From Callosobruchus maculatus (Eukaryota > Arthropoda > Insecta > Coleoptera > Chrysomelidae), in NCBI GenBank assembly GCA_951848785.1, contig CATOUR010000053.1:3302001-3366000 (forward strand): 64,000 nt of DNA, read 5' to 3'. Under the pieces are notes generated by a model, which did no database searches, had not been told where the DNA came from, and saw only the letters and a list, made by a program, of their open reading frames with translations. Below, one piece after another: positions 44,879 through 55,101 of this stretch. How positions within the stretch are numbered: position 1 is the first letter of the stretch; the number at the start of each line of letters is the position of its first letter. The position numbers were made by a program, and so were the translations under genes.

Positions 44879-45483
44879 AGCTTTTTTCACTGGGCACATT
44901 TTAGTGCACTCCGTGCGAGTGCAGAATACTGAAAAAGTTCACCTAGGGTAACACTTTTGCACTGGGTTCTTCCAGTGGAATACGCATCAAGAAACAAAAA
45001 CTTGTTTGGACAACAATCTTTGTATATATAGTTATATACTTCTCACTCGTTTGTCTGAAAACTGTTCTATAGTTTCCATGTAATGCTGACTCTGGGAATT
45101 TTTTCTTCCGAATTTCTTCCTAAACACATTATTTGTTCATCCTCAGTAAATGAGCTGGATTCTACCAATTGAAACAAGGAAATTAAAAGTTAGATTTTTT
45201 CGTTCACTCTACTCATTCTGACTGAAAATAGTGAAAATCAACTAGGTATTATGATTTGAATTCTATGATTTGAAGTTTCCCGCTCAAACCTACTGTCATT
45301 TTCTTGGTTCACTTCCACGACACTCGCTTTGAAATCGGTGCGAAATTATTGCACTGAGTTCGACCGCTCCGAGTGCAGAAATGCCAGTGAAATGCGTGCT
45401 CTTAAAAAGTTTTGCACTGGAACTGTCAGTGAAATGCAAAACACAAATCCAGTGCAGGCCGAGTGCAACCAGTGAAAAACGCT
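44879..45483. mobile_element. TIR element family e (605 bp)
   Basis: Left AGCTTTTTTCACTGGGCAC, right CCAGTGAAAAACGCT, inverse copies, with AT at both flanks. The subterminal zones are filled with GCACTGG, CCAGTG, GAGTGCA and TGCACT words. The core is AT-rich. On the minus strand it carries a 33-codon stretch (LVESSSFTEDEQIMCLGRNS...) that looks coding-like but is unassigned. Confidence 0.75.
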
Positions 45484-46194
45484 ATAAAACTGTATTGGAC
45501 TGAAAACGAATTCACTATAATGTACTGATACGATATGATGTGAAAATAAATAAATTAAAGCTGAAATGCTTATGAAAAGGAATCTTTTAATAAAACAGCA
45601 CATATAGTTGTCAATTTTGTATTCAGCTCTTATATAATGAGTTTGACTAAAGTAATATAAAAACATATATTCCAAAAATGCAAAGGACTTATCACAAACC
45701 AGGGGAGGACTTGGGTCTCAATTTCATAGAGCATTTCTGCGACATGCTTACACAAACACTATAGAAGAAAAAATTGATTTTACTGTAGTTTATAGTCTGG
45801 TTAAACGTTTATTCAAGTAAGTTTTCAAGTTAAGTTGAACCAACATATCCAGACAACATTTCCGGATATTTTTTGTTAGGGTTTTGTAACGGTTTACTCG
45901 GCTGGAGCCAAAAAATCGGAGGTGAGTTTCTAAAATTTTTGAAGAACAAAAAGGAACTGACATTAGCTACCCAACATATTTTTCCTCCTCAGATGTCCCG
46001 TACAATCAAACAATACTTAACGTTTATCGGGTATACATATATATTGAAATGTTTACTCGGTAAAGGTAACCTATACGTGTATTCTTCCTGCATAGCGATG
46101 ATACGATACGGGTTTGAATGATTCAGTTTATAGGCATAATAAAGTTGACATTTATCGATTCGTTATCGATATCTTCTAGATTCATCCTTCCATA
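45484..46194. other. non-coding stretch
   Basis: No gene seen. Confidence 0.4.
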
Positions 46195-46770
46195 TATTCT
46201 CGTAACAAAAACGTTCAAATGATAACTGAGTGGTATTTTTGAAAGTACTATAGGGTCTATCATAAAATGCTTTCAAAACATTTTTTACTACTTCAACCCT
46301 AAAACTCACCCTCAACTTTTTTTCAAATAGCATCCAATAGTTTTTCCGACACAAATTTAGTCTTTATTTTATTTAAAACCTTGTAGCACCTCTCATTTTA
46401 TATACAAACCTATTTTTTTCGTAAAGTCATATACACAAGATACCTAAATAAAATAAGAATTTGTTTGAAGCGTAATATTTTCGTAACAAAAACAGATAAA
46501 AAAGGATATTAAGTGGGCCTTTCAAGGGTACTAAATGACCTCTCTTACCATGCTTTCGAAACGTTTTTTTTGTACTTCAACACCTAAAACTCACCCTCAA
46601 CGTTTTCTTCAAGTAGCTCCCCATAGCTTTCTACATAACTTTTGAGTCATTACTTCATTTAAACACTTGTAGTACCTTCGATTTCATGCAGAAACCATTT
46701 TTTTTTCATAAAGACATAAGCATATAAGGTAAATAAAATAAGGATTTGTTCGATTTACGTAATAAAGAAG
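46195..46770. repeat. tandem duplication of about 285 bp
   Basis: Two diverged copies in direct order (about 46,200-46,480 and 46,485-46,770). Each runs GTAACAAAAAC ... AAAACTCACCCTCAAC ... CTTGTAG(C/T)ACCT ... AAATAAAATAAG(A/G)ATTTGTT. No coding potential. Confidence 0.65.
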
Positions 46771-47216
46771 GAAAAAAAGACATTTTTTTCGAATGCACGT
46801 CACTCAGTACCCTATTAGGAATTCACGTTGTTGTGTATTAAAAAATAATGATTACTTTTATTACATTTTTAATGCAGTTTCGCCATTTTTGTTGAGTTAT
46901 TAAATATATCTTCTCTAATAAGATTTATAACTGGATAACTGCTGACGAGCTTTTGAAGTGATTATTGTACATTCTGATGTTTCCTTTGAAATCACCCCAT
47001 ATTAGGTAGTCACGTTAGTCCACTGTTCTAAGAAAATGACGGAAATGTTATTCTCACTTATATTATGTTTTACTATTAATATAAAAATTATTTCGTTACT
47101 ATACTCTGGACAGAGAACGGTCCTCGTAAGGGTTGTTCAATGTATAACCACATAAAACTGTGGTTTTGGGAGATTAACTTACGAGACATTAAAGTACCAT
47201 AAAATTCACTGCCGGG
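46771..47216. other. AT-rich upstream region of the ABCC-like exon
   Basis: No gene seen; composition changes to GC-richer from about 47,250. Confidence 0.4.
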
Positions 47217-47246
47217 TATATATCTCAAACGTTGCTACTATTCAGA
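47217..47246 (+). promoter_or_regulatory. core promoter candidate (TATA + initiator)
   Basis: TATATATC at 47,217-47,224 and TTCAGA at 47,241-47,246, whose A lies 27 bases after the first T of the TATA box, the usual insect spacing for TATA and Inr (TCAKT-like). It is followed by a GC-richer 400-bp leader into the start codon at 47,644. Inference from spacing and context. Confidence 0.4.
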
Positions 47247-47643
47247 GTATTATGAACTCACTGCCCACAGTCGACGCTACTGACCCGACTCCTCCAAAGC
47301 GTATGACTAATTCGCATATAATCGCCTTATCAGCTCAGCTGATGAAGATATGAGCGACGTCCTCTAGCGACCACTGCCTGTTCGCATCGTCTACGATCTC
47401 CTCTGTCTATCAGCATACTCATCGCAGTTGGCTGATCCACCTCTCCGATTCGCAGATCGCAGTAGGCCAGCAAATCTTCTGTTATCTGTTATCCAGAAGG
47501 CCGCGGTCGCCGACACTGGCACTCGCATCTAGCAGGCTTCGACAGTCTGAAACTGCGTTCGCTTCGTGAAAACATGCGTGGAAGTCGTAAGTGTTGGAAA
47601 TGAGACTTTCGAAGGAAGAGTGACGACTGGTGAAGGACAGAAG

Positions 47644-47717
47644 ATGGATGTCAGCAAAAAGTACGAAAATCCATCGCCGGAGGCTGAGGCGAATGTCATC
47701 TCCAGATTGTTCTACTG
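47644..47717 (+). CDS. first coding exon of an ABCC (MRP4-like) transporter
   Basis: The ATG (AGAAGATGG context) opens MDVSKKYENPSPEAEANVIS, then RLFYW, and meets the donor TG|GTAAGC at 47,718 in phase 2. Insect and vertebrate ABCC4-like proteins begin with the same cytosolic leader: a basic start, NP.P...AN.(I/F)SRLFF.W, then LPLF and the first membrane segments. The exon break after the W matches that layout. The full protein would be about 1,300 residues, an ATP-driven exporter of organic anions and conjugates in the plasma membrane. No second exon was found up to 64,000, so intron 1 is longer than 16 kb or the gene is a remnant. The intron is packed with transposons, beginning with family l only 70 bp downstream. 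Confidence 0.55.
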
Positions 47718-47956
47718 GTAAGCAAATGTTTTGTGATTTCTGAAACATCATTAGGAACTTTTACAGGAAATATGACTGGAATCATAATCGGCTTAACCCG
47801 ATCAAAAGTATTACTAATTTTGACGTCCCGAAAGGGAAGGAACAGTTCAGTGTTGCATGGAAGGTGATCGCGATCGGGTTATTCAGTTCAGTAGCTGTTT
47901 TTCTTAACCTATCTGTTTTGTGTTCTGTTTTCTGTTCTTATAAACCAACTTTTTAT

Positions 47957-48798
47957 AGCGTTTTCGACTTACTGCACTGATTTTAACCACGAATGCACTA
48001 CAGTGTGCATTGAAAACTCGTTTGGTGCCTAGAAGTGCAATAAATCTGAACTGGTAAGTCGAACATACACCAAATTTCAGTGCAATTGAAGTAACTATTC
48101 TGTCAGCCAACTGATGACAGTTTGATGTCATTTTGCATCCCGAGAGCTCAATTTCATTTTGTGGTGGTTTTGGAATTTGAATAGTTTGAATCCGCCTTGT
48201 TCAATCATTTATTGATTTATCGACATAAAACCTAACAGCATTTTGTGCAATATGGCTTTTGCACCAGCCTAGGGTTTGACCACTAAAAATGAATATCTTT
48301 CTATATCGGTAAATATTTATGTATATCCTGTTATATCTCTTCTTCCGTCAGTTTATGAACAACATACTCAACAAACATTCGTATTTTTGGGACACACGCA
48401 GCCGTTGTTTGCAATTTAACTAGATATGCTTCAATTTCCGGAGATGACGATGATCGCAGTTCTTTCAACTACACTTCCCGTACCTTCCGTAACCTATCCT
48501 AGCATACACACTACTATGTATACTACCCCACTACCCAGTTCTTGATTCAAAAAATCATTTTCTTTGACAAGTAAAATAGGTTATAATGGGTTATAAGTAA
48601 TATTTTCTAGATGTCAAAAATGCACTGAAATCTCCACGAGCTCAAAGAGTCCGTGGCGATAATTTGCACTCAAGTGCAATTAGGCGGATAAGTCGAAACC
48701 AAAAAACCACACTAGTTTTGCACTCCAAAGTAAGACGAACATCATTTTGACACTCAGTTCCTATGAGTGCAGTGATAGGGCAATAAGTCGGAAACGCT
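47957..48798. mobile_element. TIR element family f (842 bp)
   Basis: Tips AGCGTTTTCGACTTACTGC and GCAATAAGTCGGAAACGCT, inverse copies with two mismatches, AT on both flanks. The outer zones repeat TGCACT, AGTGCA and GAGTGCA words, as in family e, with which it shares the AGCGTTTT tip. In the core, minus strand at about 48,340-48,460, a 45-codon stretch (LKELRSSSSPEIEAYLVKLQ, then VPKIRMFVEYVVHKLTEEEI and a stop) looks like a genuine but unassigned protein end. Confidence 0.75.
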
Positions 48799-48911
48799 AT
48801 TAGTTGTCTGATGTTCGTTGAAATCATGGAATCATGAATCCCACTATTTGAAACTGACTCTCCGTTAGTGCTAGATACTCGTATAATAAAAAATGAGTTT
48901 TATGGGTTATT

Positions 48912-51014
48912 CAGAGTGTTCATTTGAAAACTTTTCAACGTGGATTTACCGAAAACCACCGGCTAAAAGAAGCAACGCCGAGATACGTCAAAAGATTTGC
49001 CAAAGGGGACAATTTTTTAAACGAAAACTACTTCGGCCCCTTGTATCCTCTGCCCCCCAGTGTCATCTTTTTAAATAAATTAAATGACAAGAGATATCAA
49101 GAATAGCTTGTTTCAAAAACATGTCGATGTTCTTTATTTTAACGTTTGATTTTTTTAAATCGGTCTTTTCGTTTTCGAGAAAATTAGAAAAATGTTGCCC
49201 GTTATTGGCCATAAAATGGCTATCTTCGAGTTCCTGACGGACAGTTGCAAAAACAGTGAAAATGTTTCCAATTTATGGTGACCAAAATCAGTGTGCTATC
49301 TATCTTCAAATTCCTGACGGATAGTTGCAAAAACAGTGAAGATGTTTCCAATTTATGGTGACCAAAATCAGTGTACTATCGATCTTCAAATTCCTGACGG
49401 ACAGTTGCAAAAACAGTGAAGATGTTTCCAATTTATGGTGACCAAAATCAGCGTACTATCTATCTTCAAATTCCTGACGGACAGTTGCAAAAACAGTGAA
49501 AATGTTTCCAATTTATGGTAACCAAAATCAGTGTACTATCTATCTTCAAATTCCTGACGGACAGTTGCAAAAACAATGAAAATGTTTCCAATTTATGGTG
49601 ACCAAAATCAGCGTACTATCTATCTTCAAATTCCTGACGGACAGTTGCAAAAACAGTGAAAATGTTTCCAATTTATGGTGACCAAAATCAGTGTACTATC
49701 TATCTTCAAATTCCTGACGGACAGTTGCAAAAACAGTGAAAATGTTTCCAATTTATGGTGACCAAAATCAGTGTACTATCTATCTTCAAATTCCTGACGG
49801 ACAGTTGCAAAAACAGTAAAAATGTTTCCAATTTATGGTGACCAAAATCAGTGTACTATCTATCTTCAAATTCCTGACGGACAGTTGCAAAAACAGTGAA
49901 AATGTTTCCAATTTATGGTGACCAAAATCAGTGTACTATCTATCTTCAAATTCCTGACGGACAGTTGCAAAAACAGTGAAAATGTTTCCAATTTGTGGTG
50001 ACCAAAATCAGTGTACTATCTATCTTCAAATTCCTGACGGACAGTTGCAAAAACAGTGAAAATGTTTCCAATTTATGGTGACCAAAATCAGTGTACTATC
50101 TATCTTCAAATTCCTGACGGACAGTTGCAAAAACAGTGAAAATGTTTCCAATTTATGGTGACCAAAATCAGTGTACTATCTATCTTCAAATTCCTGACGG
50201 ACAGTTGCAAAAACAATGAAAATGTTTCCAATTTATGGTGACCAAAATCAGTGTACTATCTATCTTCAAATTCCTGACGGACAGTTGCAAAAACAGTGAA
50301 AATGTTTCCAATTTATGGTGAACAAAATCAGTGTACTATCTATCTTCAAATTCCTGACGGACAGTTGCAAAAACAGTGAAAATGTTTCCAATTTATGCTA
50401 ACCAAAATCAGTGTACTATCTATCTTCAAATTCCTGACGGACAGTTGCAAAAACAATGAAAATGTTTCCAATTTATGGTGACCAAAATCAGCGTACTATC
50501 TATCTTCAAATTCCTGACGGACAGTTGCAAAAACAGTGAAAATGTTTCCAATTTATGGTGACCAAAATCTATCTTCAAATTCCTGACGGACAGTTGCAAA
50601 AACAGTGAAAATGTTTCCAATTTATGGTGACCAAAATCAGTGTACTATCTATCTTCAAATTCCTGACGGACAGTTGCAAAAACAGTGAAAATGTTTCCAA
50701 TTTGTGGTGACCAAAATCAGTGTACTCGGCAAACTGTTGTTCCGTTTAATGCCAGACATCCGGGGAAGATAGCTTCGCATAGGTATGTTTACGAAATTTA
50801 CTCAAATTGGAGTTTCCCAATTCGCGATTCCCCTTGTCATTTATTAAAACGTTTAAGCGGATTACCCTGGGGGGCAGAGGGTGCAAGGGGCCAAAGTAGT
50901 TTTCGGTAAAAAAAATGTCCCTCTTGAAAAATCGTTTGACGTGTTTCGGAGTTTTTTCTTTTAATCACTGGTACCGATAAATCCGTAGCAGGAAGTTTTC
51001 AAATTAACACTCTG
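48912..51014. mobile_element. TIR element family m, copy 2, carrying a minisatellite
   Basis: Left CAGAGTGTTCATTTGAAAAC and right, inverted, CAGAGTGTTAATTTGAAAAC; subterminal blocks (ACGTCAAA.GATTT, CGAAAACTACTT.GGCCCCT, CCTCTGCCCCCCAG) are also inverse between the arms over about 170 bp. Copy 1 is at 31,455-32,030. The length difference is due to the tandem array inside. Confidence 0.75.
49220..50730. repeat. 80-bp minisatellite, 19 units
   Basis: Landmark TTTATGGTGACCAAAATCAG recurs every 80 bp from 49,271 to 50,551 (17 times), then twice more. One unit near 50,560 lacks about 11 bp (GTGTACTATC region). Units differ by only a few substitutions, so the array is young. A single diverged unit precedes it (GGCTATCTTCGAGTTCCTGA). 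The unit contains TTCAAATTCCTGACGGACAG, present singly in family m copy 1. Confidence 0.92.
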
Positions 51015-51499
51015 CATATGTTAATTGTGTGTAGCCTTTCTCAAAATGCCTTTACGGAAACGACAATCTCAATCCAGTTTAATCAGTATCAGCTGTTTAA
51101 GGATCAGTAAACTAGCTAGTTGGATCTTGTTTTGCTTTCGAATGGATATATCAGAGTTGATTACTGACAAGAGACAGCACACCTAAACCCAACATATATA
51201 TCTCATAAATTCCATTTTTTCGTATACGAGTATATTGAACACTAACGCAAAATCAGTTTCAAACAGTGGCATTCATGACTCCATGGCAAAGATCCATGGA
51301 TTAGACCCTAGGTTTATAGTCGGTGGATTAAACGAACCTCGAACAACTGAAAAGACGAGTTAAGAACACAAAAAAGGTGGTTAAGAAAAACAGCTACTAA
51401 TAACTTGATCGCGATCGCTTTCCGTACAACAGTGAACTGATTCTAGATCTCTTTCCGGACGTCAAGATCAGTAATTCTGGTGATCAGGTTAACCCGATC

Positions 51500-52025
51500 A
51501 TAATAGTTTCCGTAAGTACAAAATGTTGGTAGTTTGTGATAAGATAACCATCCTTGTAGTTAAGTCGATGATTATGATGCTTTAAAGAACGCAGTGTTTT
51601 ATTTGTATACAAATCCAAAATGAAAGTCAGTATAGCATCGATATCCCCACCCTCCAAAGAGGTGGAAAACATACGGAATTTAAGAATAAACCATAACAAT
51701 TGAATCTGGAAAACATTGGCCCACTTTTTGGTTTGGGGAACTTCGATTACATTTTCCTCTGATTGTGGACACAAACACGATTTCACGTTGTATTGGCAGG
51801 TTTTCTTAACTTTCTCTTGTATTATTCCTAGGAAAACTTCAACGTCGTATCAAAAAACTGAAAAGAAAACGCCAAAATCATCACGTTGGGGCGTCAATGC
51901 ACAGTACAAAATGAGATAATACTGAAAGGGAAAAGAATATTTGTGTAAATTCTATGATTTATGTAGCGTAGGGCTATATTCCACCTGGAAAAAAGTCATA
52001 AAAAAGTGAAAAATTTTTTTTGTTT
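51500..52025. other. non-coding stretch
   Basis: No gene recognised; a 100-codon minus frame (51,484-51,786) has no motif. Confidence 0.4.
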
Positions 52026-52361
52026 TTATCTTTCCATGTTTTTTTGTTTTTTGCGATCTAAATGGTAACTAGACTGTAGGTTAATATCGAGCCTGCAAAT
52101 CCGTTCTACGGCTGATGGTTTGGCTTGAAGGAAGTCCTTGTTGTTACCTGGATATGCTCTAAGGCCACCTTCTTGCACTATATGCCTGACAGTTTGGCAT
52201 TGTTCACAGTCACATCGTGGCGATTCACGCTTGTTCCATTTAAACAACGAAACAGCGCATATTCCATGTGACGTGCGAATTTTGTTTAGGGTTGACCCTT
52301 CCTTTCGGTGGAGCACAAAACGAGAGGGTTCTTGAGCATCAGTTATTAGATTACTGTTCAC
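52026..52361 (-). pseudogene. LINE ORF2 C-terminal fragment (zinc-knuckle tail)
   Basis: Minus-strand frame with LNKIRTSHGICAVSLFKWNK, SPRCDCEQCQTVRHIVQE and ERICRLDINL. This is the tail of an insect LINE ORF2 protein (LNRIRTxHGRCxxxLxKW...CxCG..QTxxHIVxEC...WxxxLDI). 5' truncated. Different family from the relics at 1.2 and 23 kb. Confidence 0.75.
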
Positions 52362-52823
52362 TTCTTCTGGTGGCCCAAATTTCTGCCCATTTAACTGCAG
52401 GGTTAAATTCGTGTAAAGCTGGATTGTGATTATAATTCTAATTTGTAAGGGACTGTGACCCAGTGCGTTTGATTAGGCTTTCATAATGTTTTCCAAACCA
52501 AGAAAATGACCAGTAATTTTTCAAGGTTACCTATGATTGGGGTCTTGTATAAGCTACGATTTTCACCTCGTCTTTTTGGGTTGTAACTATTATTTTTGAA
52601 AAAAGAGTTTGAGCATCTGATTGGCCATCCAAGTATCCACACAGTAAAGAAAATGCCATAGGTTTTTTTGTTTTCCTTAATTATTATATTATTTGCTAAC
52701 CAGCTATTGTCTCAATTCTCTGCTATAACAATATCAACTCATTCCGTTTCAAGCTTAAGTATAATTAATTATAACTTATCACTCTCGAGCTACCAGCATT
52801 TTCACTACCAGGTAACAATATGT
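52362..52823. other. non-coding stretch
   Basis: No gene seen. Confidence 0.4.
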
Positions 52824-53112
52824 ATATGTTACGGTTAAAGATTAGCTGGATATTATCCAACTATCCAAATGTCTGGTTATTTTGATTGAAAATCATATTT
52901 CTACTAAAATAGCTATGAATATGGTTGGTTTGTATACTGTCCAGCTACCTTACAAACTATACAAAATATCCCGCTAAAGTATGTACCACAAAGATATCAC
53001 ACATATTAACCCGTGTTTCTGGCCATCAGTTTACAAACTATCCACAGAATTTGGATAAATTATGCACCTAATATCTCTAGTACTACATAATAAGCAACTT
53101 GTTGGTTAGTCT

Positions 53113-53142
53113 CATTGATTAACGTAAATGCGTTAATCAATG
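53113..53142. repeat. micro-palindrome copy 5 with a related empty site
   Basis: 30 bp, CATTGATTAACG ... CGTTAATCAATG, between TTAGTCT (53,106-53,112) and TTAGTAT (53,143-53,149). The uninterrupted family d sequence at about 30,097 reads TTAGTAT once, so the 7-mer was duplicated on insertion and one copy later changed A to C. Confidence 0.8.
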
Positions 53143-53149
53143 TTAGTAT

Positions 53150-54315
53150 CCCACATAGCACTGCATATTCTATGAATATTCTTTAAATCTCCTATATGTT
53201 CCATGAATATTCAGTAGAATCATAGAATATTCGTTATTTCTCTTGATTATTCTGGATTATTAACATAATATTCTTTATAGAATATTATTATTTTATCCAC
53301 TTAGGATAATCAGTGATTATTCGTTTAATGTCTGAATTATTCCAGAATATAACAGTAGTATTCTTCATAGAATATTATTTTAATAATCTACTAAGAACAA
53401 GATGTAGCTATTTTCTGACGAACAATTAGTAATATTTGTAATAGAAATATCTGTATGTAGGCAAATATTCAATATGAGGTATTATTAATTTATATTTGCA
53501 CGTTTCTTAGTTAATTAAAAAACCTTCATTCGTTTTGCGTTCATCCTAAATATACCTAATAAGTATTATGTGCAATTTTCAAAAGTTTATTAGTCATTAG
53601 CCATTGCCAGCAATACAGAAGATACGGCATCCACCGACGATAAAGTGACAGCATCTTATGCTGATGTATGTATGTGGTGTCGTCAGTTGTCAATCTTGTC
53701 TGGTTGTCACTCGCTTCAAGTGTTCTGTCATTCTGTGCTTCAACATGTGGATGTCGGCATTTTAGCAATTCACGAATTCACGAGTTTTATTCCTGAAAGG
53801 CCTGCATTTATACCCCATTTTGTACAATATAAAGTTGCTGGTTGTTATAAAGTGTGTGACAGTGTTCCAAATTATGGTCACCTACTATGGTGTAAGGTTC
53901 ATTATATAATGTGAGTAGAATTTTGAGGTTAAATGCAACAAGTTTACATTTTTACACTTTATTTAGGCATCTGGACTGAGATGTCTAACCACTTAACTTT
54001 TGTGACTATCTACCACTAGTAGGTGCCATTATTTTTGGAACAGTATCCATAATTCCCTAAAAATGTTTCGTATATGAGGTAGTTTAGACAAAATGTTCCT
54101 AGAATATTCAAAAACATTCTACCACGATTGTTCATGTAGTATCCGTGCGGAATATTCGGCGGAATATTCTAGGAATATAGCGTGTCTTTCCCATTTCGAA
54201 CGTCTACAAAATATTCTGTAAATATTCCAATTATCCATAGAATTTTCCCAGAATATTTATAATATCTGTAGTGAATGTGAACAGAATATTCTCATATCAT
54301 CCGGTGCTATGTGGG
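53150..54315. mobile_element. TIR element family a, copy 2 (1,166 bp, uninterrupted)
   Basis: CCCACATAGCACTGCATATT ... CCGGTGCTATGTGGG, AT duplicated (53,148-49; 54,316-17). It matches copy 1 along its whole length, including the AATATT-rich outer zones and the core (GATACGGCATCCACCGACGA, GTGGTGTCGTCAGTTGTC). An 89-codon + frame (53,645-53,914) has no motif I know. It provides the intact reference that shows where the LINE entered copy 1. Confidence 0.88.
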
Positions 54316-55101
54316 ATGTAAACTAACCAATCCTCTGTGGTTACTTCAGTTTAGAACAATAATGTTTAGTCAAAAGTAAAGTCATAGATATAACATACAA
54401 TTGCTATTCAATTCGATTCTCTGTAAATCATAAGTATTCATTACATAATAATAATTCTTGTAATTAGTGTTATGTCCTTGTTCGCGCATTCTCCTTGGTC
54501 TTTATATGTTACAGAAGTACATTATAATCACTGTCATTCATTAATTTTGAATTTTGGGACTTTTTCTCGTAACATTCTAATAGTAACTTTTCAAATTGCT
54601 GTTGCTGATCGAATTTTGGTTACTAGATACATGTTGTTAAAAAATTTGTACAAGGTACGACAGTAAACAATACCGACATGTCACATTTTGCACTTGCCAT
54701 AAACATAACCTCACTTTTCTGTTAAATTGACCAAAGAAAATTAGTTTGTTTACATACTAACCAAGAAGTTGGCTAATTTACATACTAACCAACGAGTTGG
54801 TTATTATGTATTACTACTAGGGATATGAGGTGCGTACCTTATCCAAATGATGTAGATAGTTTGTAAACTGACCACAAACACTGGTTAATATGTATGATAC
54901 CTTTGTGGTCTATACTTTGGCGGCATATCTTGCATAGTTTGTAAGCTAGCTGGACAGTATACAAACCAACCTATATTCATAGCCATTTTAGTTGAAATAT
55001 GATTTTCCATCAAAATAACGAGACATTTGGATAGTTTGTATAATATCCAGCTAGTGTATAAACTATCAAGGTATAAGGTAAACACTTTAACCGTAACATA
55101 T

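Larger units (their letters stand above)
47788..51499. mobile_element. TIR element family l, hosting families f and m
   Basis: Left arm 47,788-about 47,915 (AATCGGCTTAACCCGATCA, TTTTGACGTCCCG, GGTGATCGCGATCG, TTTTTCTTAACC) and right arm about 51,370-51,499 are inverse copies. AT flanks both sides (47,786-87; 51,500-01). The tip word TGATCGGGTTAACCTGATCA is itself nearly palindromic, and GATCGCGATC recurs. Removing the insertions f (47,957-48,798) and m (48,912-51,014) leaves about 0.77 kb. Confidence 0.55.
52826..55099. mobile_element. TIR element family d, copy 2, with nested insertions
   Basis: Tips ATGTTACGGTTAAAG and CTTTAACCGTAACAT, AT flanks on both sides. The same TGGTTAGTTTACATAC / AACTATCCAAATG words as copy 1. 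It is interrupted between GGTTAGT and ATGTAAACTAACC by a micro-palindrome and family a copy 2; copy 1 shows the uninterrupted site (GGTTAGTATGTAAACTAACC, about 30,094-30,114). The gene remnant at about 54,410-54,625 (minus) is more decayed than in copy 1. Confidence 0.85.

Noticed and set aside
49200..50730. CRISPR-like array
   Set aside because: The 80-bp period has no alternation of constant repeat and unique spacer; the whole unit repeats. It is a minisatellite within a eukaryotic transposon.
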